Of a DNA stretch of 64,000 nucleotides, positions 34,428 to 43,191 are shown piece by piece (within the stretch, counting starts at the first letter, position 1; the number at the start of each line of letters is the position of its first letter). Under the pieces are notes generated by a model. The model searched no databases. It was not told the DNA's origin and saw only the letters and a list, made by a program, of their open reading frames with translations. This DNA comes from Streptomyces lomondensis. Lineage in GTDB: Bacteria; Actinomycetota; Actinomycetes; Streptomycetales; Streptomycetaceae. The stretch is taken from assembly GCF_014651035.1 (NCBI RefSeq), contig NZ_BMWC01000016.1, positions 1 to 64,000 on the forward strand, written 5' to 3'. The translations under genes were made by a program, and so were the position numbers.

Positions 34428-34612
34428 TCAGTCGCCCCAGTGATCACTCAAGAAGTGCTTTACCGAAGGCAGACTCGGGAACACCCGTACCAGATCCTCC
34501 GGCAGCCCTTTGACCTCGTGAGCAGGACCGACGAAACCGGCGTTCATTCCGGCGCGGAGAGCTCCTACGACATCCGCCGTGACTGAGTCTCCGACACCCC
34601 CCGGCAGCCGAC
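34428..34612 (-). pseudogene. HAD-family hydrolase, C-terminal fragment
   Basis: A minus-strand frame without a start codon reads RLPGGVGDSVTADVVGALRA, then GMNAGFVGPAHEVKGLPEDL and a stop at 34428. GDSxxxDVxGAxxAGM is motif IV of HAD phosphatases. The upstream two thirds of the protein, including the catalytic Asp, is absent, so this is debris. Confidence 0.6.
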
Positions 34613-34864
34613 AGGGGTGGTGAAACCCCGAAGCTGAGACCTCGTGCCTGTCATCACAACATAGTCAGGCGCGGCAGGGAAGAGGGCGGAGTGTCCGCGG
34701 CTCGAAAGGGTCCACGACTTCCCAGCGGGGTCGCCTCAGCCGGCTCAAGGTGCTTTCCGGACCTCGCTGTTCACGCCGAGACGAACGTGAAATCGGAGGC
34801 CGCACCGGCAACCGCCAACAGCATGTACTGCTTGCCGTCGACGGGGCTGGAAGGCTCAGCTGGG
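34613..34864. other. Gap without a recognisable gene
   Basis: I see no convincing coding frame or structured element. A minus-strand frame (SPVDGKQYMLLAVAGAASDF) looks protein-like over about 25 residues but could not be assigned. Together with the HAD fragment it suggests a deletion scar downstream of malate synthase. Confidence 0.35.
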
Positions 34865-35140
34865 TCAGGCGGACCTGTCCGAGTGGCCAAGGGACTTCCC
34901 CGGGGCCACTCGGTCGCGTACGGCCTGCTTCACGGCCGTCGGCTCGGGGAAGCCCTGTTCGCGGCGGTCCCAGACGGCCTCGCCGTCGACGCGGACGACG
35001 AACACGCCGCCCTTGCCGGGCTTCAGGGCCAGTTCCGTCAGTTCGGCCTCGAAGGTCGTGAGCAGCTCCTGCGCCAGCCAGGCCGCGCGGGGCAGCCAGC
35101 GGCACTGGGTGCAGTACTCGATCTCGACACGGCCACTCAT
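34865..35140 (-). CDS. SelT/SelW/SelH-like (Rdx) thioredoxin-fold protein
   Basis: A 91-residue protein beginning MSGRVEIEYCTQCRWLPRAA with the CxxC redox motif (Cys10, Cys13), where eukaryotic homologues have selenocysteine. A Gly-rich stretch GKGGVFVVRVDGEAVWDRRE and FPEPTAVKQAVRDRVAPGKS follow, as in bacterial SelW-like proteins. A redox function is inferred. Its ATG overlaps the stop of the HipA-like gene (35137-35140), so both are translated together. Confidence 0.88.
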   Translation of the reverse strand: MSGRVEIEYCTQCRWLPRAAWLAQELLTTFEAELTELALKPGKGGVFVVRVDGEAVWDRREQGFPEPTAVKQAVRDRVAPGKSLGHSDRSA

Positions 35141-36042
35141 CCGAGGTGCACCGACCAATCCTGTTCGGCCGCGGGCTTGCCGTGCAGGTCGGGGACCTGC
35201 TTGAGCCATGCGGGGCGTCCTTGCTGGTTCCTCGCCGTCCGCCGGGCCTCCTCGGCGGCGAGTTCCTCCCGGCCGGGGAAGTCCGTGGGCAGCCACTGCC
35301 GCGAGGCGCGCACGCGCGCGTGGAGGTACGCCACGTAGGCCTCCCGGGCCTCGGCGGGCGAGGCGAAGTCGGTCAGCCAGGCATCCGGCACCTCCGCCAC
35401 GATCTCCCGCAGCAGTTCCTCGGTCACCTTGGGCGCCAGTTCCGCGTCGGCCGCCCGCACGTCCGGGGCGTACTGGCCGAGGGCGTGGTGCCGGAAGTCG
35501 TAGGCCTTGGCGGGGTCGGTGCCGTCCCAGCGGTGGTGGAAGACGAGGGCGGCTCCGTGGTCGATCAGCCACAGGCGCGGGGGCGCGACGCCGAGGGTGG
35601 GCCAGATCATCAGGTTGGAATTGTGGACCGTGCGGTCGACGTTGGCGGTCAGGGCGTCCAGCCAGACGATCCGGCCGGCCTCCAGCGGGTCGACCCGGAA
35701 GGTCTTCGCCACCTCCGGGGTGAAGTCCCGGGCGCCCGGAAGGTAGTCCATGCCGAGGTTGACGCCGGCGCTCGCGCTGTGGAGGTCGCGCACCTCCTGG
35801 TGGGGCTCGCCGTCGGCGATCACGGGGTCGAAGTGCACGAGGACCAGCTCGGGGAACCGCAGTCCGAGGGCGCGGGCCAGTTCGCCCACGATCACCTCGG
35901 CGACGAGCGCCTTGCGGCCCTGCGCGGAGCCGGTGAACTTCACGACGTACGTCCCGAGGTCGTCCGCCTCGACTACGCCGGGGACGGAGCCGCCGGACCG
36001 CAAGGGTGTGATGTAGCGGGTCGCGATTACATTTTTCAGCAT
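35137..36042 (-). CDS. HipA-like kinase domain protein
   Basis: A 301-residue protein. The N-terminal part TYVVKFTGSAQGRKALVAEV resembles the HipA Lys/phosphate-loop region, followed by GELARALGLRFPELVLVHFD. The segment WLDALTANVDRTVHNSNLMI carries the catalytic Asp and the Asn pair of HipA kinases, and LWLIDHGAALVF the metal-binding Asp. It is a stand-alone HipA-type protein without an upstream HipB-like antitoxin. ATG 36042 follows GGGGAA. It couples with the SelW-like gene. A toxin role is not shown. Confidence 0.8.
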   Translation of the reverse strand: MLKNVIATRYITPLRSGGSVPGVVEADDLGTYVVKFTGSAQGRKALVAEVIVGELARALGLRFPELVLVHFDPVIADGEPHQEVRDLHSASAGVNLGMDYLPGARDFTPEVAKTFRVDPLEAGRIVWLDALTANVDRTVHNSNLMIWPTLGVAPPRLWLIDHGAALVFHHRWDGTDPAKAYDFRHHALGQYAPDVRAADAELAPKVTEELLREIVAEVPDAWLTDFASPAEAREAYVAYLHARVRASRQWLPTDFPGREELAAEEARRTARNQQGRPAWLKQVPDLHGKPAAEQDWSVHLG

Positions 36043-36130
36043 TTCCCCAGGCCATCCATCTCTCTAGCGGACTCGCAGGTCTCCGGCCCTGGGGAGAATC
36101 TGGGGAGTTTCGACTGGCATGCGGTTCTCC

Positions 36131-36445
36131 CTACTTCCTGAGCAGTCCGTCGATAGCAGTGCGCCCCTTGCCTCCGGCCTCCGGCATGAAGTGAGCATAG
36201 TAACCAGGGTGATCGCGGACGAGGAGTGCCCGAGCCACCGCGCCAAGGTCACAACGGACTCTCCGGCCTCCAGCATGATCGAGGCGTAGGTGTGCCGCAG
36301 CACGTGGAAGCCGTCCTTCGGGGCCGCCGCCCACTGCCAGGGTTTCGCTCCCTTGGCACGCGGCGGGATGACGCCGGCCTCGGCCGACGCGGGCTTCCAG
36401 GTGTAGGTGTTCCACGTGTTCACCGCGACGGCGTTGCCGAGTCGT
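36131..36445 (-). pseudogene. Phage-type tyrosine recombinase, C-terminal fragment with frameshift
   Basis: One minus frame reads NTWNTYTWKPASAEAGVIPP and GFHVLRHTYASIMLEAGESV (catalytic Arg/His), TLARWLGHSSSAITL (second His). Then the sequence shifts frame to YYAHFMPEAGGKGRTAIDGL (catalytic Tyr) and stops at 36131. The N-terminal arm-binding and core domains are missing. No tRNA or attachment site was seen next to it. It is evidence for past integration of an element. Confidence 0.75.
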
Positions 36446-36509
36446 GTGGTAATCAGCAGCGAAAACCACCACCGGACCACCAGCGTCCGCCCGGCCGAGG
36501 GCCTCTCGT

Positions 36510-36808
36510 TCACCTCCGGCGGGCTGACCCGACTGATCGCCCGCATGGAGGCGGCCGGCCTCCTGGTCCGCCACCCCCACCCCGACGACCGCCGGGCCGC
36601 CTTTCTTGAAGCGAGCCCCAAGGGCCGTGAACTGCTGGAGCGCGCCCTGGCCGCACATGTCCCACAGATCACCGCCGACCTGATGGAGCCGCTCACCCCA
36701 GTCGAGCGGATGATTCTGCGCGAGCTGGTGAGCAAGCCGCTGACCCACTCCGCTCGCGGCACGGTGCCGGAGCCGTCACGGCCGCGCCCCGGGCCGGGAA
36801 ACCCTTAA
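36510..36808 (+). pseudogene. MarR-family regulator, C-terminal fragment
   Basis: The frame ending at 36808 contains SGGLTRLIARMEAAGLLVRH and PDDRRAAFLEASPKGRELLE, the wing and recognition part of MarR regulators, then the dimerisation helix (MEPLTPVERMILRELVSK). About 60-70 N-terminal residues are missing; the sequence before 36510 belongs to the integrase fragment on the other strand. The two fragments meet at a fusion point near 36450-36510. Confidence 0.65.
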
Positions 36809-37089
36809 GACCCGTTGAATCACGAGGCCGTTGGCCGACCCGTCTTACCACCGGAAGCCTTTGGGTGCGGGCCGGCGTCACCGACCCACAACGCAAGATG
36901 CCCTGTGGGCATCTCCCCCCAGGGCACCGCTACGGGTGACGACCAACCCGAGCAGACCGTGAGCTGACGAACCGGCACTGCCGCGACCACGGATCGGCCC
37001 GCCGCGACGACGGCGGGCCGACCTCCGCTTCGTTACCAGCCCGTTACGTTCCCGCCCTTGCCAGCCTCCTGACCGCTGCCGTTGAGTAC
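36809..37089. other. Intergenic region with a hairpin
   Basis: No gene is recognised. A perfect 8-bp stem (AGATGCCC at 36896-36903 with GGGCATCT at 36907-36914) could be a small terminator. The rest leads to the operator of the catabolic cluster. Confidence 0.4.
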
Positions 37090-37114
37090 TAACGCGCATT
37101 GGTAACGCGCATTA
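37090..37114. promoter_or_regulatory. Tandem LacI-type operator before the MFS/glycosidase operon
   Basis: TAACGCGCATTG (37090-37101) and TAACGCGCATTA (37103-37114) are repeated with a 13-base period, 65 bases upstream of the MFS start. Each unit is nearly self-complementary (TAAyGCGCrTTA), as expected for a LacI-family site. The same arrangement occurs at 49956-49980 and 59013-59037. Confidence 0.7.
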
Positions 37115-37178
37115 GCAGGGAAGTTGCCCTCTCCCGTCATGCGCAACGCATACCGCTCACCCCGAAGGCGAGGCCACC

Positions 37179-38519
37179 ATGGCGCTCACTCCCTCTGAAC
37201 CGCCGCCGACCGGCGGGCCCATCCTCGACAGCGCCCTCCCGACGGCCGGTGAACCGGCCGAGTCGGCGGACTCCGGTGACCTGCCGCAGGTGAAGGGCTC
37301 TTTCATCTGGCTGCTGGTCATGGCGATCTTCGGCGTGTACATCGCGTTCGTGACGCCGATCGCGATCTCCCTCGCGATCCGGGTCGAGCAACTGGCCCCC
37401 GCGCACGAGGAGTACCTCGGTTACATCACCGGCGCGGGCGGTCTCGCCGCCCTGCTGACGACGCCGGTGTGCGGGATGCTCAGCGACCGCACCGGCAGCC
37501 GGTTCGGCCGCCGCAGTCCGTTCCTGCTCGCCGGGACGGTCGTCGGTGTCGTCGCGCTGCTGGTGATGGCGGCGGCGCCCGGCATCCTCGTCCTCGGTCT
37601 CGGCTGGGTCCTGGCACAGGTGGGCTGGGGAACGGTCGTGTCACTGCTGATCGCCCTGCAGGCCGACCGGCTGCCCGAGTCCCAGCGCGGCAAGGTCTCG
37701 GGGCTGTCCGGCGTCGTCCAGCAGCTCGCGCCCATCGCCGGTGTCCTCATGGCGGGTGGCCTCACCGGGAACAACCTCCTGCTGTTCCTCGTCCCGGGGG
37801 TGTTCGGGGCGGTGGCCGTGATCGTGTTCGTCTGCCTCCTGCGCGAGCCTGACAGCCGCGGGATGACGGCGACGGCCGAGCCGCTGGACCTGAAGTCCCT
37901 GTCCCGCACTTACTTCTTCGATCCGCGCCGGAGCCCCGACTTCGCCTGGAACTGGCTCGGCAAGTTCCTGTTCATGTTCGGCGTCATCTTCAACACGACC
38001 TTCACCGCGTTCTTCCTGGCCGATCGGCTGGACATGACCGTCAAGGAGGTGTCGGGCACGGTCGCGGTCCTGGCAGGCGGTGGCGTCGTGGCCACGATGC
38101 TCGGCGCGGTCGGCGGCGGTTTCCTGTCCGACCGGCTGCGCCGCCGCCGCGCCTTCGTGCTGATCGGCGGCTGCGTGTACGCCTTCGGTGCGGTCGTCAT
38201 GGCGGTGGCACCCGGACTGCCGCTGATCATCCTCGGCGCGGCGCTGGCGAACCTCGGCCTGGGCCTGTTCGCCGCCGTGGACCAGGCGGTCATGCTCGAC
38301 GTGCTGCCCGAACGGGAGACCGACGCCGGCCGCTTCACCGCCATCTACGGCTTCTCCACCTCACTCCCGCAAGGGCTCGCCCCTCTCGTCGCGCCGGCCT
38401 TCCTGGCGATCGGCGCGGCGGGAGGCGACAAGAACTACACGCTTCTGTACTTCATCGCGGCGACCTGCAGCCTGCTCGGCGGCCTGGTGGTCGCGCTGCG
38501 CGTCAAGTCCGTCCGCTGA
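37179..38519 (+). CDS. MFS transporter, sugar/glycoside type
   Basis: A 446-residue protein with 12 predicted helices. It has the MFS loop motif GMLSDRTGSRFGRRSPFLLA after helix 2 and the matching GGGFLSDRLRRRRAFVLIGG in the second half. The GRRSPF pattern resembles SLC45/GPH-like sugar transporters. It is the first gene of an operon with glycosidases and lies directly under the LacI-type operator, so import of an oligosaccharide or glycoside is likely. Stop is 11 bases before the GH3 start. Confidence 0.88.
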   Translation: MALTPSEPPPTGGPILDSALPTAGEPAESADSGDLPQVKGSFIWLLVMAIFGVYIAFVTPIAISLAIRVEQLAPAHEEYLGYITGAGGLAALLTTPVCGMLSDRTGSRFGRRSPFLLAGTVVGVVALLVMAAAPGILVLGLGWVLAQVGWGTVVSLLIALQADRLPESQRGKVSGLSGVVQQLAPIAGVLMAGGLTGNNLLLFLVPGVFGAVAVIVFVCLLREPDSRGMTATAEPLDLKSLSRTYFFDPRRSPDFAWNWLGKFLFMFGVIFNTTFTAFFLADRLDMTVKEVSGTVAVLAGGGVVATMLGAVGGGFLSDRLRRRRAFVLIGGCVYAFGAVVMAVAPGLPLIILGAALANLGLGLFAAVDQAVMLDVLPERETDAGRFTAIYGFSTSLPQGLAPLVAPAFLAIGAAGGDKNYTLLYFIAATCSLLGGLVVALRVKSVR

Positions 38520-38530
38520 AAGGGACCGCC

Positions 38531-40625
38531 GTGAGCAACGACACCGCTGAGGCCCGCGATCGCGAGCGACACCGGAACGGCAAGGACCGCACGGACGGCG
38601 AAGTACGCACCGACGACAGGGTCATGGACATACCCGCCCTCCTGGCGGCCCTCACCTTGGAAGAGAAGGCCGCGCTGCTCTCCGGTGGGAGCTCGTGGGA
38701 GACGGCGGACGTCGAACGCCTCGGCATCCCCTCGATCGTGCTGACCGACGGCCCGCATGGTCTGCGCCTGCAGGACCCGTCCGCCGCACACTTCGATTTC
38801 GAAGCCGGCCTCCCGGCCACGTGCTTTCCCACGGCGGCGGCTCTCGCCTCGTCCTGGGACACCGAACTGCTCACCGAGGTGGGGCAGGCGCTCGGGGCGG
38901 AGAGCCGGGCGGCCGGTGTGGCGGTGCTGCTCGGTCCGGGCATCAATATCAAACGGTCGCCCCTGTGCGGGCGCAACTTCGAGTACCTCTCCGAAGACCC
39001 GCACCTCAGCGGCCGTCTGGGAGCGGCGCTGGTGCGCGGTGTACAGAGCAGGGGCGTGGGCGCCTCAGTGAAGCACTTCGCCGCCAACAACCAGGAGACC
39101 GACCGCATGCGGGTCAGCGCCCAGGTCGACGAGCGCACCCTGCGCGAGATCTACCTGGCCGCCTTCGAGCACGTCGTGACCAGCGCCGAGCCGTGGACGG
39201 TGATGGCCGCCTACAACAGGATCAACGGCGTCCACGCCGCGCAGAATCCCTGGCTGCTGACCGAGGTGCTGCGTGAGGAGTGGGGCTTCTCCGGGCTGGT
39301 GGTGTCGGACTGGGGAGCCGTTGCCGACCCGGTGGCCGCCGTCGCCGCGGGTCTGGACCTGGAGATGCCCTCCACGAACGGCGCCAGTGCGGCACGGCTC
39401 GTCGAGGCCGTCAAGGCCGCGCGGCTCGACGAGGCGGTGCTCGACCGGGCCGTGCTCCGGCTGCTCCAACTCCTTGAGCGTACAAAAGGGTTGAAGGAGC
39501 CTGCCGAGCACATCGACTTCGACCGGCACCACGCCCTGGCCAGGCGTGCCGCCGCCGAGTCGGCCGTGCTGCTGAAGAACGAGGGGGCGCTCCTACCGCT
39601 GAGCCCCGACGCTCCTACGACGGTGGCGGTGATCGGCGAGTTCGCCCGAACGCCGAGGTTCCAGGGCGCGGGCAGCTCCCGGGTCAGGCCCACCCGGGTC
39701 GACAACGCCTGGGAGGCGCTGAACGCGGTGGCCGGTGAGCCCCTTCGCCTGTTGTTCTCGCCCGGCTTCACCCTCACCGGAGAAGAGAACGGGACGCCGG
39801 TGTCCGAAGCGGTCGAAGCCGCCTCGGCTGCCGATGTGTCGGTCCTGTTCCTGGGGCTCCCCGAGGGCGAGGAGTCGGAGGGCTTCAACCGCACGCACAT
39901 CGACCTGCCCGAGGTCCAGCTCGGCCTGCTGGAGGCGGTGGCACAGGTCAACCCCAACGTGGTGGTCGTCCTGGCCAACGGCGGAGTGGGACATGCAGGT
40001 CGGCCACCCCTTCGGGCACGGCCTGTTCTACACCACCTTCGCCTACTCCGACCTGCGCGCCGAGGTGGAGGGACAGGGCGAGGACGTCGTCGTACGGCTG
40101 CGCCTCACCCTGACCAACACCGGACCGATGACCGGCAAGGAAGTCGTGCAGGTCTACGTCCGCGACGTCGTGTCCTGCGTCGACCGCCCGATCCGCGAAC
40201 TGAGGGCGTTCACCAAGGTGCGACTCGCGCCGGGGCAGTCCGCACCGGTCACCTTCGAACTGGGCGCGCGCGACCTGTCGTTCTTCAGCCCCGCCCACGG
40301 CCATTGGATGCTGGAGAGCGGCGACTTCGAGATCGGCGTCGGTGCTTCTTCCCGTGATCTGCGGCTGACCACCACCGTCACCGTCGACGCCCCTGCGCCC
40401 ACCCGTCCCCTCAGCATGGAGTCGCCGGTCGGTGAGTGGCTGGCCCACCCGGAAGGCGGCCCCCGGCTCCGCGCGGCACTCGGCGCGATGGAGGGCTCGG
40501 GCGTCGCGACGGACCCCGAGATCCTCCGGATGGTCGAGTCGCTGCCGTTGAACCGGCTGGTGGCGATGAGCGGCGACCGCCTGGACACCACACGTCTCGG
40601 CCCGCTCCCCGACCGAACCCCTTGA
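38531..40625 (+). pseudogene. GH3 beta-glycosidase with internal deletion and frameshift at about 39990
   Basis: GTG 38531 starts a GH3 protein: DGPHGLRLQDP, GPGINIKRSPLCGRNFEYLS, KHFAANNQE, catalytic nucleophile LVVSDWGAV (Asp260). It continues to NPNVVVVLANGGV. There the frame changes and the sequence resumes at MQVGHPFGHGLFYTTFAYSD with a fibronectin-like C-terminal domain (TNTGPMTGKEVVQVYVRDVV). Roughly 100-130 residues expected between these points, the rest of the second alpha/beta domain, are missing. The lesion is a deletion plus frame change, not a one-base error, and the enzyme is probably inactive. Confidence 0.85.
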
Positions 40626-40660
40626 GCAGCGGCTCACCCCCCTCACAGAGAGAAAGCCTC

Positions 40661-43123
40661 GTGATCCGAGTTTCCTTCAACGACGGCTGGCAGTTCCGGC
40701 CCAAGGTCAACCCGTTCGCCGAACTGTCCGGCCCCACTGCCCCGTTCCAGGACGTGACGCTGCCCCACGACGCGATGATCGGGCAGGACCGGGTCGCGCC
40801 GCGCGGCGAGGCCACCAGCGAGGGCGGCGCCGGGGCCTACTTCCCCGGCGGGGTCTTCGAGTACCGCAAGACGTTCTTCGTGCCCGAGGAGTACCGGGGC
40901 AAGCGGGTCCTCATCGAGTTCGAGGGCGTCTACCGCGACGCCACCGTGCACATCAACGGCGACTACGCCGGCCAACGGCCCTACGGCTACTCGCACTTCC
41001 GCGTCGACGCCGACCGCTTCCTGCGCTTCGGCGAGGACAACGAGATCCGCGTCGAGGCCCGGGCGCACGAGGACTCACGCTGGTACACCGGCGCGGGTAT
41101 CTACCGCGACACCTGGATGCTGACCGGCGAACTGGTCCGTATCGCCCCCGACGGCCTCCGTGTCACCACCCCGGACATCGACGCCGAACGGGCGGTGGTC
41201 GAGGTGGCCACCACCGTGGAGAACGACTCGATGGCGATCCGTACGGGCGAGGTCGTCACCGAGATCCGTGACGCCGTCGGGACGGTGCTCGCCTCCGGCA
41301 CCACGCAGGTGACGGTGATGCCCGGAGAGCCCGCGACCGCCCGCACGCGCCTGTACGTGAGCGATCCGGCGCTGTGGAGCCCCGGCTCCCCCGCCCTGCA
41401 CACCGCCGAGGTGACCCTGAAGGACGAGGCAGGTGACATCGACGCCGAGAGCGTCACCTTCGGCATCCGCTCCCTCCGACTGGACCCCCGGCACGGTCTG
41501 CGCGTCAACGGCGAGACGGTCAAGCTGCGCGGCGCCTGCGTGCACCACGACAACGGCCCCCTGGGAGCAGCGACGTTCGCCCGTGCCGAGGAACGCCGGG
41601 TGCAGCTCCTCAAGGACGCCGGGTTCAACGCGATCCGGATGTCCCACCACCCGATGAGCAAGGCGATGCTGGACGCCTGCGACCGCGTCGGCATGCTCGT
41701 CGTGGACGAGGCGTTCGACATGTGGACGTCCGCCAAGAGCGGTTTCGACTACAGCCTGCACTTCCCGGAGTGGTGGGAGCGCGACATCGAGGCGATGATC
41801 GCCAAGGACTTCAACCATCCCAGCGTGATCATGTACTCGATCGGCAACGAGATCCCCGAGGCCGGTACGGCCGTCGGGGCCGTATGGGGGCGCAGACTTG
41901 CCGAGAAGGTCCGAGCGCTGGACGGCACCCGCTACGTCACCAACGCCGTCAACAACATGCTGGCCATCATGTCCGAGCTGCCCGCCCTCGTGCAGAAGGC
42001 ACGACAGGCCAAGGGCGAGACCTCCAGCGAGGGCGCCGGTATCAACACCCTGATGGCCGACGTGGGCGAGGCGATGAACGCCATCAGCGCCTCACAGCTG
42101 GTGACCGAGCGCACGGCCGAGTCGTACGGCGTCCTCGACGTCGCCGGCATGAACTACTCCGACAGCCGCTACGCCATGGACGGCGACCTGTTCCCGGGCC
42201 GGATCATTCTCGGCACCGAGACCTTCCCCACCCGCATCGACACCTACTGGCGCCTGGTCGCACAGAACGACCACGTGATCGGCGACTTCACCTGGACCGG
42301 CTGGGACTACCTGGGCGAGGTCGGCATCGGCCGCCCCCAGTACCTCACCCCCGAGCACCCCAAGCCCACTCCCACGGCGGACTACCCCCACCTGACGGCC
42401 GACTGCGGCGACATCGACATCACCGGCCACCGCCGCCCCGTCTCCTACTACCGCGAGATCGTCTTCGGCCTGCGTACGCAGCCGTACCTGGCCGTCCAGC
42501 GACCCCAGCACCACGGCAAGGCGTTCGCGGGCATGCCATGGGCGTGGACCGACGCCGTCTCCAGCTGGACCTGGCCGGGCTACGACGGCCGGCCGGTCAC
42601 CGTCGAGGTCTACAGCGACGCCGACGAGGTCGAACTGCTCGTCAACGGCCGCTCCCTCGGCAGGCTCCCGGTGGGTGAGGACCACCGGTTCCGCGCTGAC
42701 TTCGACACCGTCTACGAGCCTGGCGAACTGCTCGCGATCGCCTATCGCGGCGGCGTCGAGACCGGCCGCCACCTCCTGCGGTCCGCGACCGGCCCGGTGC
42801 TCCTGCGCGCGCAGGCCGACCGAGCGATCATCACTCCCCACGTCGGCGACCTCGCCTATGTCACCCTCGCCCTGACCGACGCGGGCGGCACGCTCCACAC
42901 CGCGGCCGACAGGGAGGTGATGGTGGAGGTCACGGGCGACGGCGTCCTGCAGGGCTTCGGTAGCGCCGCCCCCTCCACCGAGGAGCGTTTCGACACGACC
43001 GTACGCCGCACCTACCAAGGGCGCGCCCTGGCCGTCCTGCGTCCCACCGGCATCGGCAAGATCCACCTCCGCGCCACCGCCCCGGGCTGCGAACCGGTCG
43101 AGACCGTGATCGGGGTCGAGTGA
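40661..43123 (+). CDS. GH2 beta-galactosidase-like glycoside hydrolase
   Basis: An 820-residue protein: N-terminal sugar-binding jelly roll (about 1-155, FEYRKTFFVPEEYRGKRVLI), Ig-like domain, TIM barrel (about 275-590). Acid/base Glu397 lies in MYSIGNEIPEAG and nucleophile Glu520 in LGTETFPTRID. C-terminal DUF4982-like and Ig-like domains follow (VEVYSDADEVELLVNGRSLG). No signal peptide, so cytoplasmic, acting after import. The family cleaves beta-galactosides, glucuronides or mannosides; the specificity is open. GTG 40661 starts 35 bases after the GH3 stop. Confidence 0.93.
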   Translation: MIRVSFNDGWQFRPKVNPFAELSGPTAPFQDVTLPHDAMIGQDRVAPRGEATSEGGAGAYFPGGVFEYRKTFFVPEEYRGKRVLIEFEGVYRDATVHINGDYAGQRPYGYSHFRVDADRFLRFGEDNEIRVEARAHEDSRWYTGAGIYRDTWMLTGELVRIAPDGLRVTTPDIDAERAVVEVATTVENDSMAIRTGEVVTEIRDAVGTVLASGTTQVTVMPGEPATARTRLYVSDPALWSPGSPALHTAEVTLKDEAGDIDAESVTFGIRSLRLDPRHGLRVNGETVKLRGACVHHDNGPLGAATFARAEERRVQLLKDAGFNAIRMSHHPMSKAMLDACDRVGMLVVDEAFDMWTSAKSGFDYSLHFPEWWERDIEAMIAKDFNHPSVIMYSIGNEIPEAGTAVGAVWGRRLAEKVRALDGTRYVTNAVNNMLAIMSELPALVQKARQAKGETSSEGAGINTLMADVGEAMNAISASQLVTERTAESYGVLDVAGMNYSDSRYAMDGDLFPGRIILGTETFPTRIDTYWRLVAQNDHVIGDFTWTGWDYLGEVGIGRPQYLTPEHPKPTPTADYPHLTADCGDIDITGHRRPVSYYREIVFGLRTQPYLAVQRPQHHGKAFAGMPWAWTDAVSSWTWPGYDGRPVTVEVYSDADEVELLVNGRSLGRLPVGEDHRFRADFDTVYEPGELLAIAYRGGVETGRHLLRSATGPVLLRAQADRAIITPHVGDLAYVTLALTDAGGTLHTAADREVMVEVTGDGVLQGFGSAAPSTEERFDTTVRRTYQGRALAVLRPTGIGKIHLRATAPGCEPVETVIGVE

Positions 43124-43191
43124 GCCCGCGCCGGAATCCCACCGCAGAGCCCTTCCGCCCCGCCCAGACCGTCCATCAGGAGCAGCACCCG

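Noticed and set aside
35137-36042. HipAB toxin-antitoxin operon
   Set aside because: No HipB-like helix-turn-helix gene is adjacent; only a HipA-like domain protein is supported.
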